Assembly: GCF_900168195.1 (NCBI RefSeq) | Contig: NZ_FUYX01000002.1 | Span: forward strand, 193,501-257,500 | Direction of reading: 5' to 3' | DNA length: 64,000 nt | Source: Allobosea thiooxidans | GTDB taxonomy: Bacteria > Pseudomonadota > Alphaproteobacteria > Rhizobiales > Beijerinckiaceae | The notes under the pieces: generated by a model | The model's input: the letters and a program-made list of their open reading frames with translations, nothing else | The model's database searches: none | What the model was told of the DNA's origin: nothing | Made by a program: the position numbers and the translations under genes | Shown: positions 1 to 9,517 of the stretch, one piece after another | How the letters are laid out: the number at the start of each line of letters is the position of its first letter | Numbering within the stretch: the first letter of the stretch is position 1

Positions 1-65
1 TCGAGGAGACCGCCGACCATATGGTAGATATGGCGGTGGTCGAGGCCGATGGCGGCGAAGCGCAT
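1..65 (-). CDS. Gfo/Idh/MocA-type oxidoreductase, N-terminal fragment
   Basis: Only the first 21 residues are inside the window; the gene runs off the left edge. The peptide reads MRFAAIGLDHRHIYHMVGGL, the usual start of NAD(P)-dependent Gfo/Idh/MocA dehydrogenases (first beta strand followed by a D-H-x-H-I-Y-x-M element). Its ATG lies two bases after the stop of the neighbouring solute-binding protein gene, so the two are almost certainly cotranscribed. The family oxidises or epimerises sugars and cyclitols, which fits an amino-sugar uptake locus. The substrate cannot be told from this fragment. Confidence 0.6.
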   Translation of the reverse strand, partial: MRFAAIGLDHRHIYHMVGGLL

Positions 66-67
66 GG

Positions 68-1243
68 CTACTGGGGAGCTCCGTGGCCGACGCCGATCTC
101 CTGGTCCCAGCGCCGGAAGGCGGCGACGAGGCGCTCGGGCGTCAGCGGCGGGCGGGTCGGCAGGCTGGTGATCAGCTTGTCGTATTCCGGCCGGCCATAC
201 TCGGCGAGGATGTCGCGGCTCTCCTGGGGCGCCATGGCGAGCGTCACGCCCTTCACGGCGGGGCCGGGGTAGAAATAGCCCTTGTCGTAGGTCACCGCCT
301 GCGCCTCGGGCTTGAGCATATGCGCCATCAGCGCGACCAGGGCCGGCATCTTGTCCGCCGGCACGCCCTTGGGGATGCACATGAACTGGGTGTCCGGAAT
401 CCAGTGTGTCTTGTCGAGGACGAAGACCTTGGCTTCCTTGGGCACAATGCCGAGCACGCGGGGGTTGATGTCCCAGCCCAGCGTCGAGACGATGACGTCG
501 CGTGTGCCTTCCCCGAGCTCCTTCATCGTCGCGGCGGTGCCGCCCGGATAGTAGTCGATGCCGGTGCCGAGCTCCTTGAGATAGGCCCAGCTCTTGTCCC
601 AGCCCTTCATCGGGTCGGCGGGGTCGGAATCGCCGAGGATGTAGGGCAGGCCCATGAGCCAGGTCCAGCCCGGGCCGGAATTGACCGGCCGCGCATAGGT
701 GAAGCGCTTCGGGTTCTGCTTCACATAGGCGAGCAGCTCCTCGGCGGTCTTGGGCACGGCCTTGAGTCGTTCGGGCGCATATTCGAAGAGCGGGCCGGAG
801 GGCGAGTAGACGACGGCGACGCCCTCGTTCTGGCCGAAATTGCGCTGCATCATCAGCGCCTGCTCGTGATAGACCTCCTCGGGCTTCGGAAGGTCCTTGG
901 CGTGGGACTTCCAGACATCGACCCAGAGCCCCTGCTGGATGCCGTCGGACATGGCGCCCGGACCGGTGAGCACGAGGTCGATGTCGACGCGGTTGGCCTG
1001 CTGCTGGGCCTTCAGCTTGGCCGGCAGTTCCGGCGAGGGCGCGCGCGAGAAATTCAGGCGCGAGATCAGCTTCGGATTGTCCTTGGCGAATTTTTCGATT
1101 GCCGCCTGCGTCAGCTGCAGATTGCCGGCGACGTCGATGATGTTGAGCGCGACCGGGGCGCTTTGCGCCAGCGCTCCGCCGGCTTTCAATGCGGCGAGGC
1201 CGGCCGCTCCGGCCATGACGGTACGGCGTGTCGGATGTTTCAT
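68..1243 (-). CDS. extracellular sugar-type solute-binding protein (family 1), Tat-exported
   Basis: A 391-residue periplasmic binding protein of an ABC importer. I start at the ATG at 1243, which has an AGGGAGGG ribosome binding site just upstream; the longer frame adds a non-signal leader. The N-terminus has a twin-arginine motif (RRTVMAG, residues 6-12), a hydrophobic stretch and an ALA cleavage site, so Tat export is likely. The mature protein is clearly paralogous to the binding protein at 4508-5701: both carry NIIDV near the N-terminus, DLVLTG, SGPL-EY-PER, NSGPG, GLPYILGD and GWDINPR. It is followed by a Gfo/Idh/MocA gene and preceded by the ROK regulator gene. An amino sugar or oligosaccharide ligand is inferred from context only. 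Confidence 0.8.
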   Translation of the reverse strand: MKHPTRRTVMAGAAGLAALKAGGALAQSAPVALNIIDVAGNLQLTQAAIEKFAKDNPKLISRLNFSRAPSPELPAKLKAQQQANRVDIDLVLTGPGAMSDGIQQGLWVDVWKSHAKDLPKPEEVYHEQALMMQRNFGQNEGVAVVYSPSGPLFEYAPERLKAVPKTAEELLAYVKQNPKRFTYARPVNSGPGWTWLMGLPYILGDSDPADPMKGWDKSWAYLKELGTGIDYYPGGTAATMKELGEGTRDVIVSTLGWDINPRVLGIVPKEAKVFVLDKTHWIPDTQFMCIPKGVPADKMPALVALMAHMLKPEAQAVTYDKGYFYPGPAVKGVTLAMAPQESRDILAEYGRPEYDKLITSLPTRPPLTPERLVAAFRRWDQEIGVGHGAPQ

Positions 1244-1391
1244 GATCCCTCCCTGGGTTGCGGCTCTCTTCTGGCGATGCCTGAGCGGCATCCGGAGCCT
1301 TTGACTGGGATACTAGTGCACCACTTATCGACGCGCCAGCGCATTCCTTGGCATGGCCGACACAAGGCTGGGGCATGCGAATGGCGGCTGA

Positions 1392-2573
1392 TCAGCGTTC
1401 GAGCAGCAGCGCCTCGGTTGCGCGGCTGATCAGCGGCGCGGCGGCGCCGTGGATCTCGTAGAGATGGCTGGCGGGAACGCCGGCGAGCTCGGGTACGGCG
1501 AAACCGTCCATCGTGCCTTCCGCCCGGAACAGCGTGTTGAACCGGGCCCAGAGCTGCGGATTGGCGGAGAAGGGGCCGCTGACGGCTATGCGTGCGGGGA
1601 AGAGCAGGCGGCAGGCATTGGCGAGGGCGCGGGCCAGCAGCCCCGCTGCCGTCTCGATCTCGGGCAGGGCCAGCAGGTCGAGGCCGGCGAGCTGTCGGGC
1701 GAGCCGGATCTCGTCCTGATCGAGTTCGGGCCAGCGCTCGCGCAGCGCCGGCAGCAGCGACCACAGCGCCGCGCCGGTCTCCAGGCAGGCGGTGTTGCCG
1801 CAGCCGCAGGGTCGATCGTGCAGGGCTGCGAGGCGCCAATGGCCGATCTCGCCGAAGGAGCCGGCCGGCGCGAATGGCTCGCCGTCGACGGCATAGGCGA
1901 GCCCGATGCCCCAGCCCCAATGCAGCAGGACGGTGCCACCGGCGAAGTGCTCGGGTTCGCGGGCGGCGCGGGCCCGCAGCTCGGCGTCGAGGTTGCGGCA
2001 GATCGTGACGGGCCCGGCCACCGGAGCGAGCACGGAGGCGATGTCGAGCCCGCGCATGCGTGGCCAGCGCGAAGCCATCAGCCACTGCCCCTGCTTCAGG
2101 TCGATCAGCCCCGAGAGCGAAACCGCCGTGCCGGCGTGGCTCATGCCCGCCGGCATCGCGTCGAGCAGGTTCTGCGCCAGCTCGGCCATAGCCGCGGCGA
2201 TGGCGGCGTTGTCGGCGTCGCTGGCGATGGCGCGGCGGCGCTCGGCGACGAGATGGCCGTTGAGGTCGACCAGCGCGCCGGAGAGCGATTGGCTCGAGAC
2301 ATAGATCACCGAGGCCCCGATGCGACGTGTATGGGCGACGAGGATCGCCGGTGGGCGCCCACGGCCGCTCGCCTCGCCGACCGTCTCGATGACGAGACGG
2401 CGGGTGACGAGATCGCCAACGACGCGCGAGACGCTGGTCGAGCGCAGCTCGAGCAGGCGGCCGATATCGGCGCGCGAATGCGCCTCGCCGTTGAGGATCA
2501 GCCGGTAGATGCGGGCGCAGTCCCGGTCATGGGCCAGCACCAGGCGGTTTTCGTCGATGGTCAGCAGCGACAC
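1392..2573 (-). CDS. ROK-family transcriptional repressor (NagC/Mlc type)
   Basis: A 393-residue regulator. Residues 33-66 form a winged helix-turn-helix (SRADIGRLLELRSTSVSR), followed by a ROK domain. The ROK zinc site is visible as GEIGH (His245) and CGCGNTACLE (Cys256, Cys258, Cys263). The N-terminal part of the ROK fold lacks the kinase ATP motif DxGxT, as expected for a repressor rather than a sugar kinase. The start codon is GTG. The gene is divergent from nagB across 117 bases that contain two perfect palindromes. It probably senses an amino-sugar phosphate and controls both flanking operons; this is inferred from position and family. Confidence 0.85.
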   Translation of the reverse strand: MSLLTIDENRLVLAHDRDCARIYRLILNGEAHSRADIGRLLELRSTSVSRVVGDLVTRRLVIETVGEASGRGRPPAILVAHTRRIGASVIYVSSQSLSGALVDLNGHLVAERRRAIASDADNAAIAAAMAELAQNLLDAMPAGMSHAGTAVSLSGLIDLKQGQWLMASRWPRMRGLDIASVLAPVAGPVTICRNLDAELRARAAREPEHFAGGTVLLHWGWGIGLAYAVDGEPFAPAGSFGEIGHWRLAALHDRPCGCGNTACLETGAALWSLLPALRERWPELDQDEIRLARQLAGLDLLALPEIETAAGLLARALANACRLLFPARIAVSGPFSANPQLWARFNTLFRAEGTMDGFAVPELAGVPASHLYEIHGAAAPLISRATEALLLER

Positions 2574-2690
2574 GGGCGGGCTCTATTCGGAACGGTTGCG
2601 TTCAAAATTAATCATTGCCTTTCGGCTGAAGCTTCATAAGCTCGGTCCTAGAATATCGGAAATTTCCTGACAAAAAAGGTTCAAAAATCG
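2574..2690. promoter_or_regulatory. divergent ROK regulator / nagB promoter-operator region
   Basis: This gap is markedly AT-richer than the surrounding coding DNA. It contains the perfect palindromes TGAAGCTTCA (2627-2636) and GGAAATTTCC (2658-2667), plus an AT-rich run around 2601-2615. Either palindrome could be the operator of the adjacent ROK regulator. I could not assign -35/-10 boxes with confidence. Confidence 0.5.
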
Positions 2691-3437
2691 ATGATCGAGA
2701 TGCATGTTGCCTCCGACAAGGAAGCGCTTGGCCGGCAGGCGGCGGCGCTCGGCGCCCAGGCGATCCGCGATGAGCTCGCCCGTCACGGCGAGGCCACGAT
2801 CATCGTGGCGACGGGGGCCAGCCAGTTCGAGATGCTGCAGCATCTCGTGGCGGCCGAGGGCATCGACTGGTCGAAGGTCACCGCCTTCCATCTCGACGAA
2901 TATGTCGGCCTGAGCGAGGAGCATCCGGCGAGCTTCCGGCGCTATCTGCGCGAGCGCTTCCTGGCGCCGCTGAACAATGCGCCGCGCTTCGTCCCCGTCG
3001 ATGGCGAGGGCGATCCGCAGGCCGCGGTGAAGCAGCTCAACCAGCTGATCGCCGGCAAGCGCGTCGCCGTCTGCTTCGCCGGCATCGGCGAGAACTGCCA
3101 TCTCGCCTTCAACGATCCGCCGGCCGATTTCGACACCGAGGAGCCCTACCTCGTCGTCAACCTGGACGAGGCCTGCCGGCAGCAGCAATTCGGCGAAGGC
3201 TGGTTCCCGAGCTTCGATGCGGTGCCGCGGCAGGCGATCTCGATGAGCGTTCGGCAGATCCTCAAGAGCGAGCTGATCGTCCTGTCAGTCTCCGACACCC
3301 GCAAGGCCGAGGCCGCCAAGGCCGCGCTGGAAGGGCCGGTCAGCAATCTGGCGCCCGCCTCGATCCTGCAGACTCACAAGCGCACCGTGCTGTTCATCGA
3401 CCCGCCCGCAGCCTCACTGCTGAGCCGGAAGGGCTGA
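2691..3437 (+). CDS. nagB: glucosamine-6-phosphate deaminase-like isomerase
   Basis: A 248-residue cytoplasmic enzyme expected to convert glucosamine-6-phosphate to fructose-6-phosphate and ammonia. The family phosphate loop (ATGASQFEM, residues 40-48) and the catalytic FHLDEYVGL segment (Asp69, equivalent to E. coli Asp72) are intact. The ring-opening loop reads [12 protein letters not shown] (131-142): His137 matches E. coli His143, but the positions of Asp141 and Glu148 are Asn135 and Asp142. It may therefore be a NagB-related subfamily rather than a classical NagB. It is the first gene of a nagB-nagA-binding-protein operon, with nagA starting four bases after its stop codon. Confidence 0.8.
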   Translation: MIEMHVASDKEALGRQAAALGAQAIRDELARHGEATIIVATGASQFEMLQHLVAAEGIDWSKVTAFHLDEYVGLSEEHPASFRRYLRERFLAPLNNAPRFVPVDGEGDPQAAVKQLNQLIAGKRVAVCFAGIGENCHLAFNDPPADFDTEEPYLVVNLDEACRQQQFGEGWFPSFDAVPRQAISMSVRQILKSELIVLSVSDTRKAEAAKAALEGPVSNLAPASILQTHKRTVLFIDPPAASLLSRKG

Positions 3438-3440
3438 GCG

Positions 3441-4475
3441 ATGCGCACGCCCGGGCTCGTCGATCTCCAGGTCAACGGCTTCGCCGGAGTCGATTTCAAC
3501 TCCGGCACGGTCACGGCGGCGGAACTCGACCGGGCGCTCGAGGCGATGCTGGCCACGGGCGTGACGACCTGCCTGCCGACGATCATCACCGCGCATCCGC
3601 ATGAGCTGGAAGAGCGTTTCCGGGTGCTCGATGCGGCGGTGAGCGAAAGCCGGCTCGGGCCCCTGATGTGCCCGGGCTACCATCTCGAAGGCCCGTTCCT
3701 GAATCCGTCGCCCGGCTATTGCGGTTGTCACCCGCCCGACGCGATGACGGCGGCCACTCCCGCACTCATCGCGCATCTCGAAGGGCGCTTGTCGCGCCCG
3801 ATCCTGATGGTGACGCTGGCGCCGGAGATCGGAGGCGGCGTTGCGCTCGCCAGCGCGCTGGCGCGTAGCGGCAAGGTCGTTGCCATCGGCCATTCCGCGG
3901 CCGATTTCGAGACCGTGGCCGCCGCGGCCGATGCGGGAGCGACGCTCTCGACCCATCTCGGCAACGGCCTGCCGCAGGATCTGCCCAAGTTGGCCAACCC
4001 CCTCTTTGCGCAACTCGCCGAAGACCGCTTGATGGCCGGCTTCATCGCCGACGGCATCCATCTTCCGCCGAAGGCTCTCAAGAGCCTGATCCGGGCCAAG
4101 GGCTTCGCGCGTTCGATCCTGGTCACCGACGCCGTGGTCGCGGCGGGCGCCGTGCCCGGCCGCTATAGTTTCGCCGGCATGCCGGTCGAGCTCTCTGCCG
4201 ATGGCTCGGTGCATCAGGTGAATGGCGGCTCGCTCGCCGGCTCGGCGCTCAAGCTCGACGATGCCGTGCGCAACGTCGTGGCCTGGGGCATCGCGACGCC
4301 GAAGGAGGCGGTCGCCATGGCCTCGACCCATGCGCTGGCCTGCATCGCCGACGCCCTGGCCAGGGCCGGCATCGCCTTGCCGGAGAGTGCCATCGAATGG
4401 TCGCCGGAGCTGCGCATCCGCAGCGTGCGCATCGGCGACGAACATCGTGACTTTGCCGCCGGGGCGGCTGCCTGA
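3441..4475 (+). CDS. nagA: N-acetylglucosamine-6-phosphate deacetylase, N-terminally short
   Basis: A 344-residue amidohydrolase that removes acetate from GlcNAc-6-phosphate, producing the NagB substrate. The metal and catalytic residues are present: Glu83 in HLEGPFL, His151 in IGHSAA, His172 in STHLGNG and Asp230 in VTDAV, matching E. coli Glu131, His195, His216 and Asp273. The protein begins directly at MRTPGLVDLQVNG, so about 48 residues that form half of the small beta-domain in typical NagA are missing. There is no room upstream, because nagB ends four bases before. It is either a natural short form or a relative with another N-acyl substrate. Confidence 0.82.
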   Translation: MRTPGLVDLQVNGFAGVDFNSGTVTAAELDRALEAMLATGVTTCLPTIITAHPHELEERFRVLDAAVSESRLGPLMCPGYHLEGPFLNPSPGYCGCHPPDAMTAATPALIAHLEGRLSRPILMVTLAPEIGGGVALASALARSGKVVAIGHSAADFETVAAAADAGATLSTHLGNGLPQDLPKLANPLFAQLAEDRLMAGFIADGIHLPPKALKSLIRAKGFARSILVTDAVVAAGAVPGRYSFAGMPVELSADGSVHQVNGGSLAGSALKLDDAVRNVVAWGIATPKEAVAMASTHALACIADALARAGIALPESAIEWSPELRIRSVRIGDEHRDFAAGAAA

Positions 4476-4507
4476 AGACGACACCAACCAAGCAAGAGGG
4501 GATCATC

Positions 4508-5701
4508 ATGAGCGAATTTTCAAAAGGCGTGGACCGCCGCACCGTCCTGGGCGGGCTCGGCGCGCTGACCCTTGGCGGGAGCGGCGCGCTTGCCGCCGTG
4601 CCGGCGCTGCCTTCGGCGCCGGTCGGCATCAACATCATCGATGTCGGCGGGGCGCTGGCCCTGATGCAGCAGGCCTTCGACGACTACCGCAGCGCCAATC
4701 CCAAGCTCGTCTCGCGCATCACCTATGTGAAGGCGCCGGCGCCGGAGCTGGCAAGCAAGATCAAGGCGCAGCAGGATGCCGGCCGCGCCGATCTCGATCT
4801 CGTCCTCACCGGTTCGGACGGCCTCGCGGCCGGCCTCGAGCAGAATCTCTGGCTCAAGATCTTCCCGGATTTCGCCGAGAAATTCCCCAATATCGAGCAG
4901 AACTACGAGCCGGCGGCGCTCAACCTGCACAAGGCGCAGGGCGCCGGCTTCGGCACCGTGGTGAACTACTATCCCTCCGGGCCGCTGCTCGAATACATGC
5001 CGGAGCGCGTCAAGCAGGTGCCGACCACGGCGGAGGAGCTCCTGGCCTGGGCCAAGGCCAACCCCAACAAGTTCATGTATGCGCGTCCGACCAATTCGGG
5101 GCCCGGCCGCACCTTCATGATGGGCCTGCCCTATATCCTCGGCGACAAGGACCCGCAGGACCCGGTCAATGGCTGGGACAAGACCTGGGCCTATCTCCAG
5201 GAGATCGGCGAGCACATCGAGTACTATCCGGCGGGCACCGGCGCGACGATGAAGGAGTTCGGCGACGGCTCGCGCGACATCATCATCTCGACCACGGGCT
5301 GGGACATCAATCCGCGTGCGCTCGGCATCGTGCCGAAGGAAGCCAAGATCCAGACGCTGAAGGGCTTCCACTGGGTCTCGGACGCCTTCTTCATGTGCGT
5401 GCCGAAGGGCATTCCGAACGATCGCCTCGCCGTCGTGCTCGACATCATGGCGCATGTGCTGACGCCGAAGATGCAGGCCTATTCCTATGACGAGGGCTAT
5501 CTCTATCCGGGCCCGGCGGTGAAGGACGTGCCGCTCTCGCTGGCGCCGAAGCGCAGCCAGGAGGTGATCGCGGAGTTCGGCCGGCCGGAATATGCCGACC
5601 TCATCGCCAAGAACCCGATCGAGCTGCCGCTGAAGCCCGACAAGATGGTCGTCGCCTTCCGCAAATGGGACGAGCTCGTCGGCGCCAAGCGCAAGCGCTG
5701 A
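4508..5701 (+). CDS. extracellular sugar-type solute-binding protein (family 1), Tat-exported
   Basis: A 397-residue periplasmic ABC binding protein and paralog of the protein at 68-1243. The start has a good GAGGGG ribosome binding site. The leader carries twin arginines at residues 10-11 (DRRTVLGG) and an ALAA cleavage region, suggesting Tat export. Shared blocks with the paralog include NIIDVGG, DLVLTGSDG, NSGPGRT, GLPYILGDKDP and GWDINPRALGIVPKEAK. It follows nagA by 32 bases on the same strand, so it should be induced with nagBA. No permease gene is adjacent; the membrane parts must lie left of the window or elsewhere. Confidence 0.8.
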   Translation: MSEFSKGVDRRTVLGGLGALTLGGSGALAAVPALPSAPVGINIIDVGGALALMQQAFDDYRSANPKLVSRITYVKAPAPELASKIKAQQDAGRADLDLVLTGSDGLAAGLEQNLWLKIFPDFAEKFPNIEQNYEPAALNLHKAQGAGFGTVVNYYPSGPLLEYMPERVKQVPTTAEELLAWAKANPNKFMYARPTNSGPGRTFMMGLPYILGDKDPQDPVNGWDKTWAYLQEIGEHIEYYPAGTGATMKEFGDGSRDIIISTTGWDINPRALGIVPKEAKIQTLKGFHWVSDAFFMCVPKGIPNDRLAVVLDIMAHVLTPKMQAYSYDEGYLYPGPAVKDVPLSLAPKRSQEVIAEFGRPEYADLIAKNPIELPLKPDKMVVAFRKWDELVGAKRKR

Positions 5702-5783
5702 TCGATACCGCCATCCCTTCGCTCTGCCTCGCTGCGGAGCGAAGTAAAGGCCCGGAAATCATCGCGCGGTGCCGCCACCGAAG

Positions 5784-5850
5784 ATGGATTCCGGGCCGAT
5801 TTCGTTTCGATTTTACGGTGTCTTCCCGGGCTTGACCCGGAATCCAGCAT
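5784..5850. repeat. REP-like inverted repeat, 'ggattccggg' type
   Basis: Arms ATGGATTCCGGG (5784-5795) and CCCGGAATCCAGCAT (5836-5850) are inverted copies that can form a hairpin. It lies in the convergent gap between the binding-protein gene and the ABC ATPase gene, directly before another repeat. The region 5702-5982 holds only these repeats and no gene. Confidence 0.6.
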
Positions 5851-5863
5851 AATGCGCCTGCTT

Positions 5864-5964
5864 CCCGTCATTGCGAGGAGCGTAAGCGACGAAGCAATCC
5901 AGGGACCGGGTCGTACCGTTCGGGCCGGTCTCCTGGATTGCTTCGCTGCGCTCGCAATGACGGG
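5864..5964. repeat. REP-like element, 'cattgcgag/caatccagg' family, copy 1
   Basis: A 101-bp imperfect palindrome. Its outer arms CCCGTCATTGCGAG and CTCGCAATGACGGG pair perfectly over 14 bases, and the inner arms GAAGCAATCCAGG and CCTGGATTGCTTC pair over 13. Related copies occur at 27199-27288, 29073-29130, 36721-36801 and 62242-62338. It sits between two convergent genes, where it may also act as a bidirectional transcription stop. Confidence 0.75.
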
Positions 5965-5982
5965 CAGCCTGTTGCGTTGGTC

Positions 5983-7643
<1,661 letters not shown>

Positions 7644-7647
<4 letters not shown>

Positions 7648-8516
7648 CGCGAGCCCCTCATCCTTGGGTCGAGCCTGTCGCGCACGGCGTCGCCGAGCAG
7701 GTTGATACCGAGCAGGGTCAGCGAGATGCACAGGCCCGGGAAGATGCCGAGCCAGACGGCCTGGCCGATATAGGGCCTGGAACCGGCGAGCATGTTGCCC
7801 CAGGTCGGGGCCGGCGGCGGCACGCCCAGGCCCAGGAAGGAGAGCGCGCTCTCGGCCAGCAGGACGTAGCCGAACATCGAGGTCGCCAGCACGGTCAGAG
7901 GCGCGATGCAGTTCGGCAGGATGTGGCGGGCCATGGTGAAGCCCTCGGAGTTGCCCATCACGCGCGAGGCGGCGATGAACTCGCGCTCGCGCAGCGACAA
8001 GACCGTGCCGCGCACGACGCGGGCGACCGAGGGCGTGTAGGCGATGCCCAGCGCGACGATGATGCCGTATTTGTTGGCACCGACCACCGCGAGCAGGCCG
8101 AGCGCCAGCAGGATGCCGGGGAAGGCGAGCAGCGCATCGTTGAAGGCCATGATGATGCGGTCGGTCCAGCCGCGCATATAGCCGGAGAACAGGCCGATCG
8201 TGGTGCCCATCACCACGGCGAGCGTAACCGTCAGGATGCTGATCCAGACCGAGGTCGCGGCACCCGCCATCAGGCGGGAGAGCACGTCGCGACCGAACTC
8301 GTCGGTGCCGAGCCAGTGCAGCGCGGAGGGCGCCGCGAGCTTCTCGCGGAAGGAGAGCTTGAGCGGATCATAGGGCGTCCAAAGCGCGCCGGTGCCGGCG
8401 GCCAGGAGAAGGATGCCGATCAGCGTGCCGCCGACGATCGCATTGGGGGCCGGGGGCTTCATGCGGCGGGCCTTCTTCACGGAGGCGCCGGTGCCCAGGG
8501 TGCTGTCACTGCTCAT
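7644..8516 (-). CDS. dipeptide-type ABC transporter permease (DppC type)
   Basis: A 290-residue inner-membrane permease. After a short cytoplasmic N-terminus there is one transmembrane helix (IVGGTLIGILLLAAGTGA), the family segment LGTDEFGRDVLSRL, and five more helices. The EAA-like coupling loop is around EFIAASRVMGNS. The C-terminus GDAVRDRLDPRMRG is typical of DppC/GsiD proteins. The start at 8516 overlaps the preceding permease stop as ATGA, and its own stop overlaps the ATPase start the same way, so the three genes are translationally coupled. Confidence 0.92.
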
Positions 8517-9457
8517 TGGGCGGTCACCCTTGGATCGAAGACCGGGTAGCAGAGGTCGATGACGAGGTTCACCAGCACATAGGTGAAGGCGACGAAGAGC
8601 ATGCAGCCCTGGATCACCGGATAGTCGCGCGCGAAGATCGCATCGACCAGCAGGCGCCCGAGGCCGGGGATGGTGAACACCGTCTCGACCACCGCGATGC
8701 CGCCGAGCAGGTTGCCGAGCACGAGGCCGATCAGGGTCCAGGTCGGGCCGAAGGCGTTCTTGAAGGCGTGGCGCCAGAGCACGGCGCCCTCCGACAGGCC
8801 CTTGGCGCGGGCATGGGTGATGTAGTCGAGCCTGAGCACCTCCAGCGTCGAGGCGCGGGCCATGCGCAGGATCACGCCGATCTCGTGCAGGAACAGCGTC
8901 ATGATCGGCATGACCAGATAGAGGATGCCGGCCCAGGGGTTCTCGGCGATCGAGACATAGCCGACCACCGGCAGCCATTCGAGCTTGAGCCCGAAGAACA
9001 GCAGGAGCAGCAGGCCGAGCCAGAAGGTCGGGATCGAGAGCAGCAGCGTCGCGGTCGCGACCAGGCCGAGATCGAGCGGGCTGTCCTGCTTCCAGGCAGC
9101 GATGACGCCGGCCGGCACCGCGACGCAGCTCGCCAGCAGCACCGCGACAAGCACGATCTGAGAGGAGACCCAGAAGCGCTGCAGGATCAGCGGCAGAACC
9201 GCCTGCTGCGACGAGATCGACTGGCCGAAATCGCCGCTCAGCACATTGCCGAACCAGATCCCGAACTGAACGGGGAGCGACTGGTCGAGCCCGAGCCGGG
9301 CGCGGAGATCGGCCAGGCTCGCCGGCGTCGCCAGATCCCCCAGCATCAACTGGGCCGGATCGCCCGGGATCAGGCGGATCAGGACGAAGACGGACACCGC
9401 CACGATCAGCAGCGTCGGCAACGCCATCGCGATCCGCGTCAGCGCAAATCGAAACAT
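8513..9457 (-). CDS. dipeptide-type ABC transporter permease (DppB type)
   Basis: A 314-residue inner-membrane permease. The N-terminus MFRFALTRIAMALPTLLIVAV and the following RLIPGDPA are hallmark features of DppB/GsiC. The coupling loop RLDYITHARAKGLSE and C-terminal CYPVFDPRV are also present. I start at the ATG at 9457, preceded by GGGAGGG. It lies 60 bases after the binding-protein gene and is followed by the DppC-type gene with a four-base overlap. Confidence 0.92.
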   Translation of the reverse strand: MFRFALTRIAMALPTLLIVAVSVFVLIRLIPGDPAQLMLGDLATPASLADLRARLGLDQSLPVQFGIWFGNVLSGDFGQSISSQQAVLPLILQRFWVSSQIVLVAVLLASCVAVPAGVIAAWKQDSPLDLGLVATATLLLSIPTFWLGLLLLLFFGLKLEWLPVVGYVSIAENPWAGILYLVMPIMTLFLHEIGVILRMARASTLEVLRLDYITHARAKGLSEGAVLWRHAFKNAFGPTWTLIGLVLGNLLGGIAVVETVFTIPGLGRLLVDAIFARDYPVIQGCMLFVAFTYVLVNLVIDLCYPVFDPRVTAQ

Positions 9458-9517
9458 CAAGGGCCCTCCCAAGCCTTGCCGCCGGCCTCGTCCGTTGCCG
9501 AGGCCGGCTTCGCCGCC

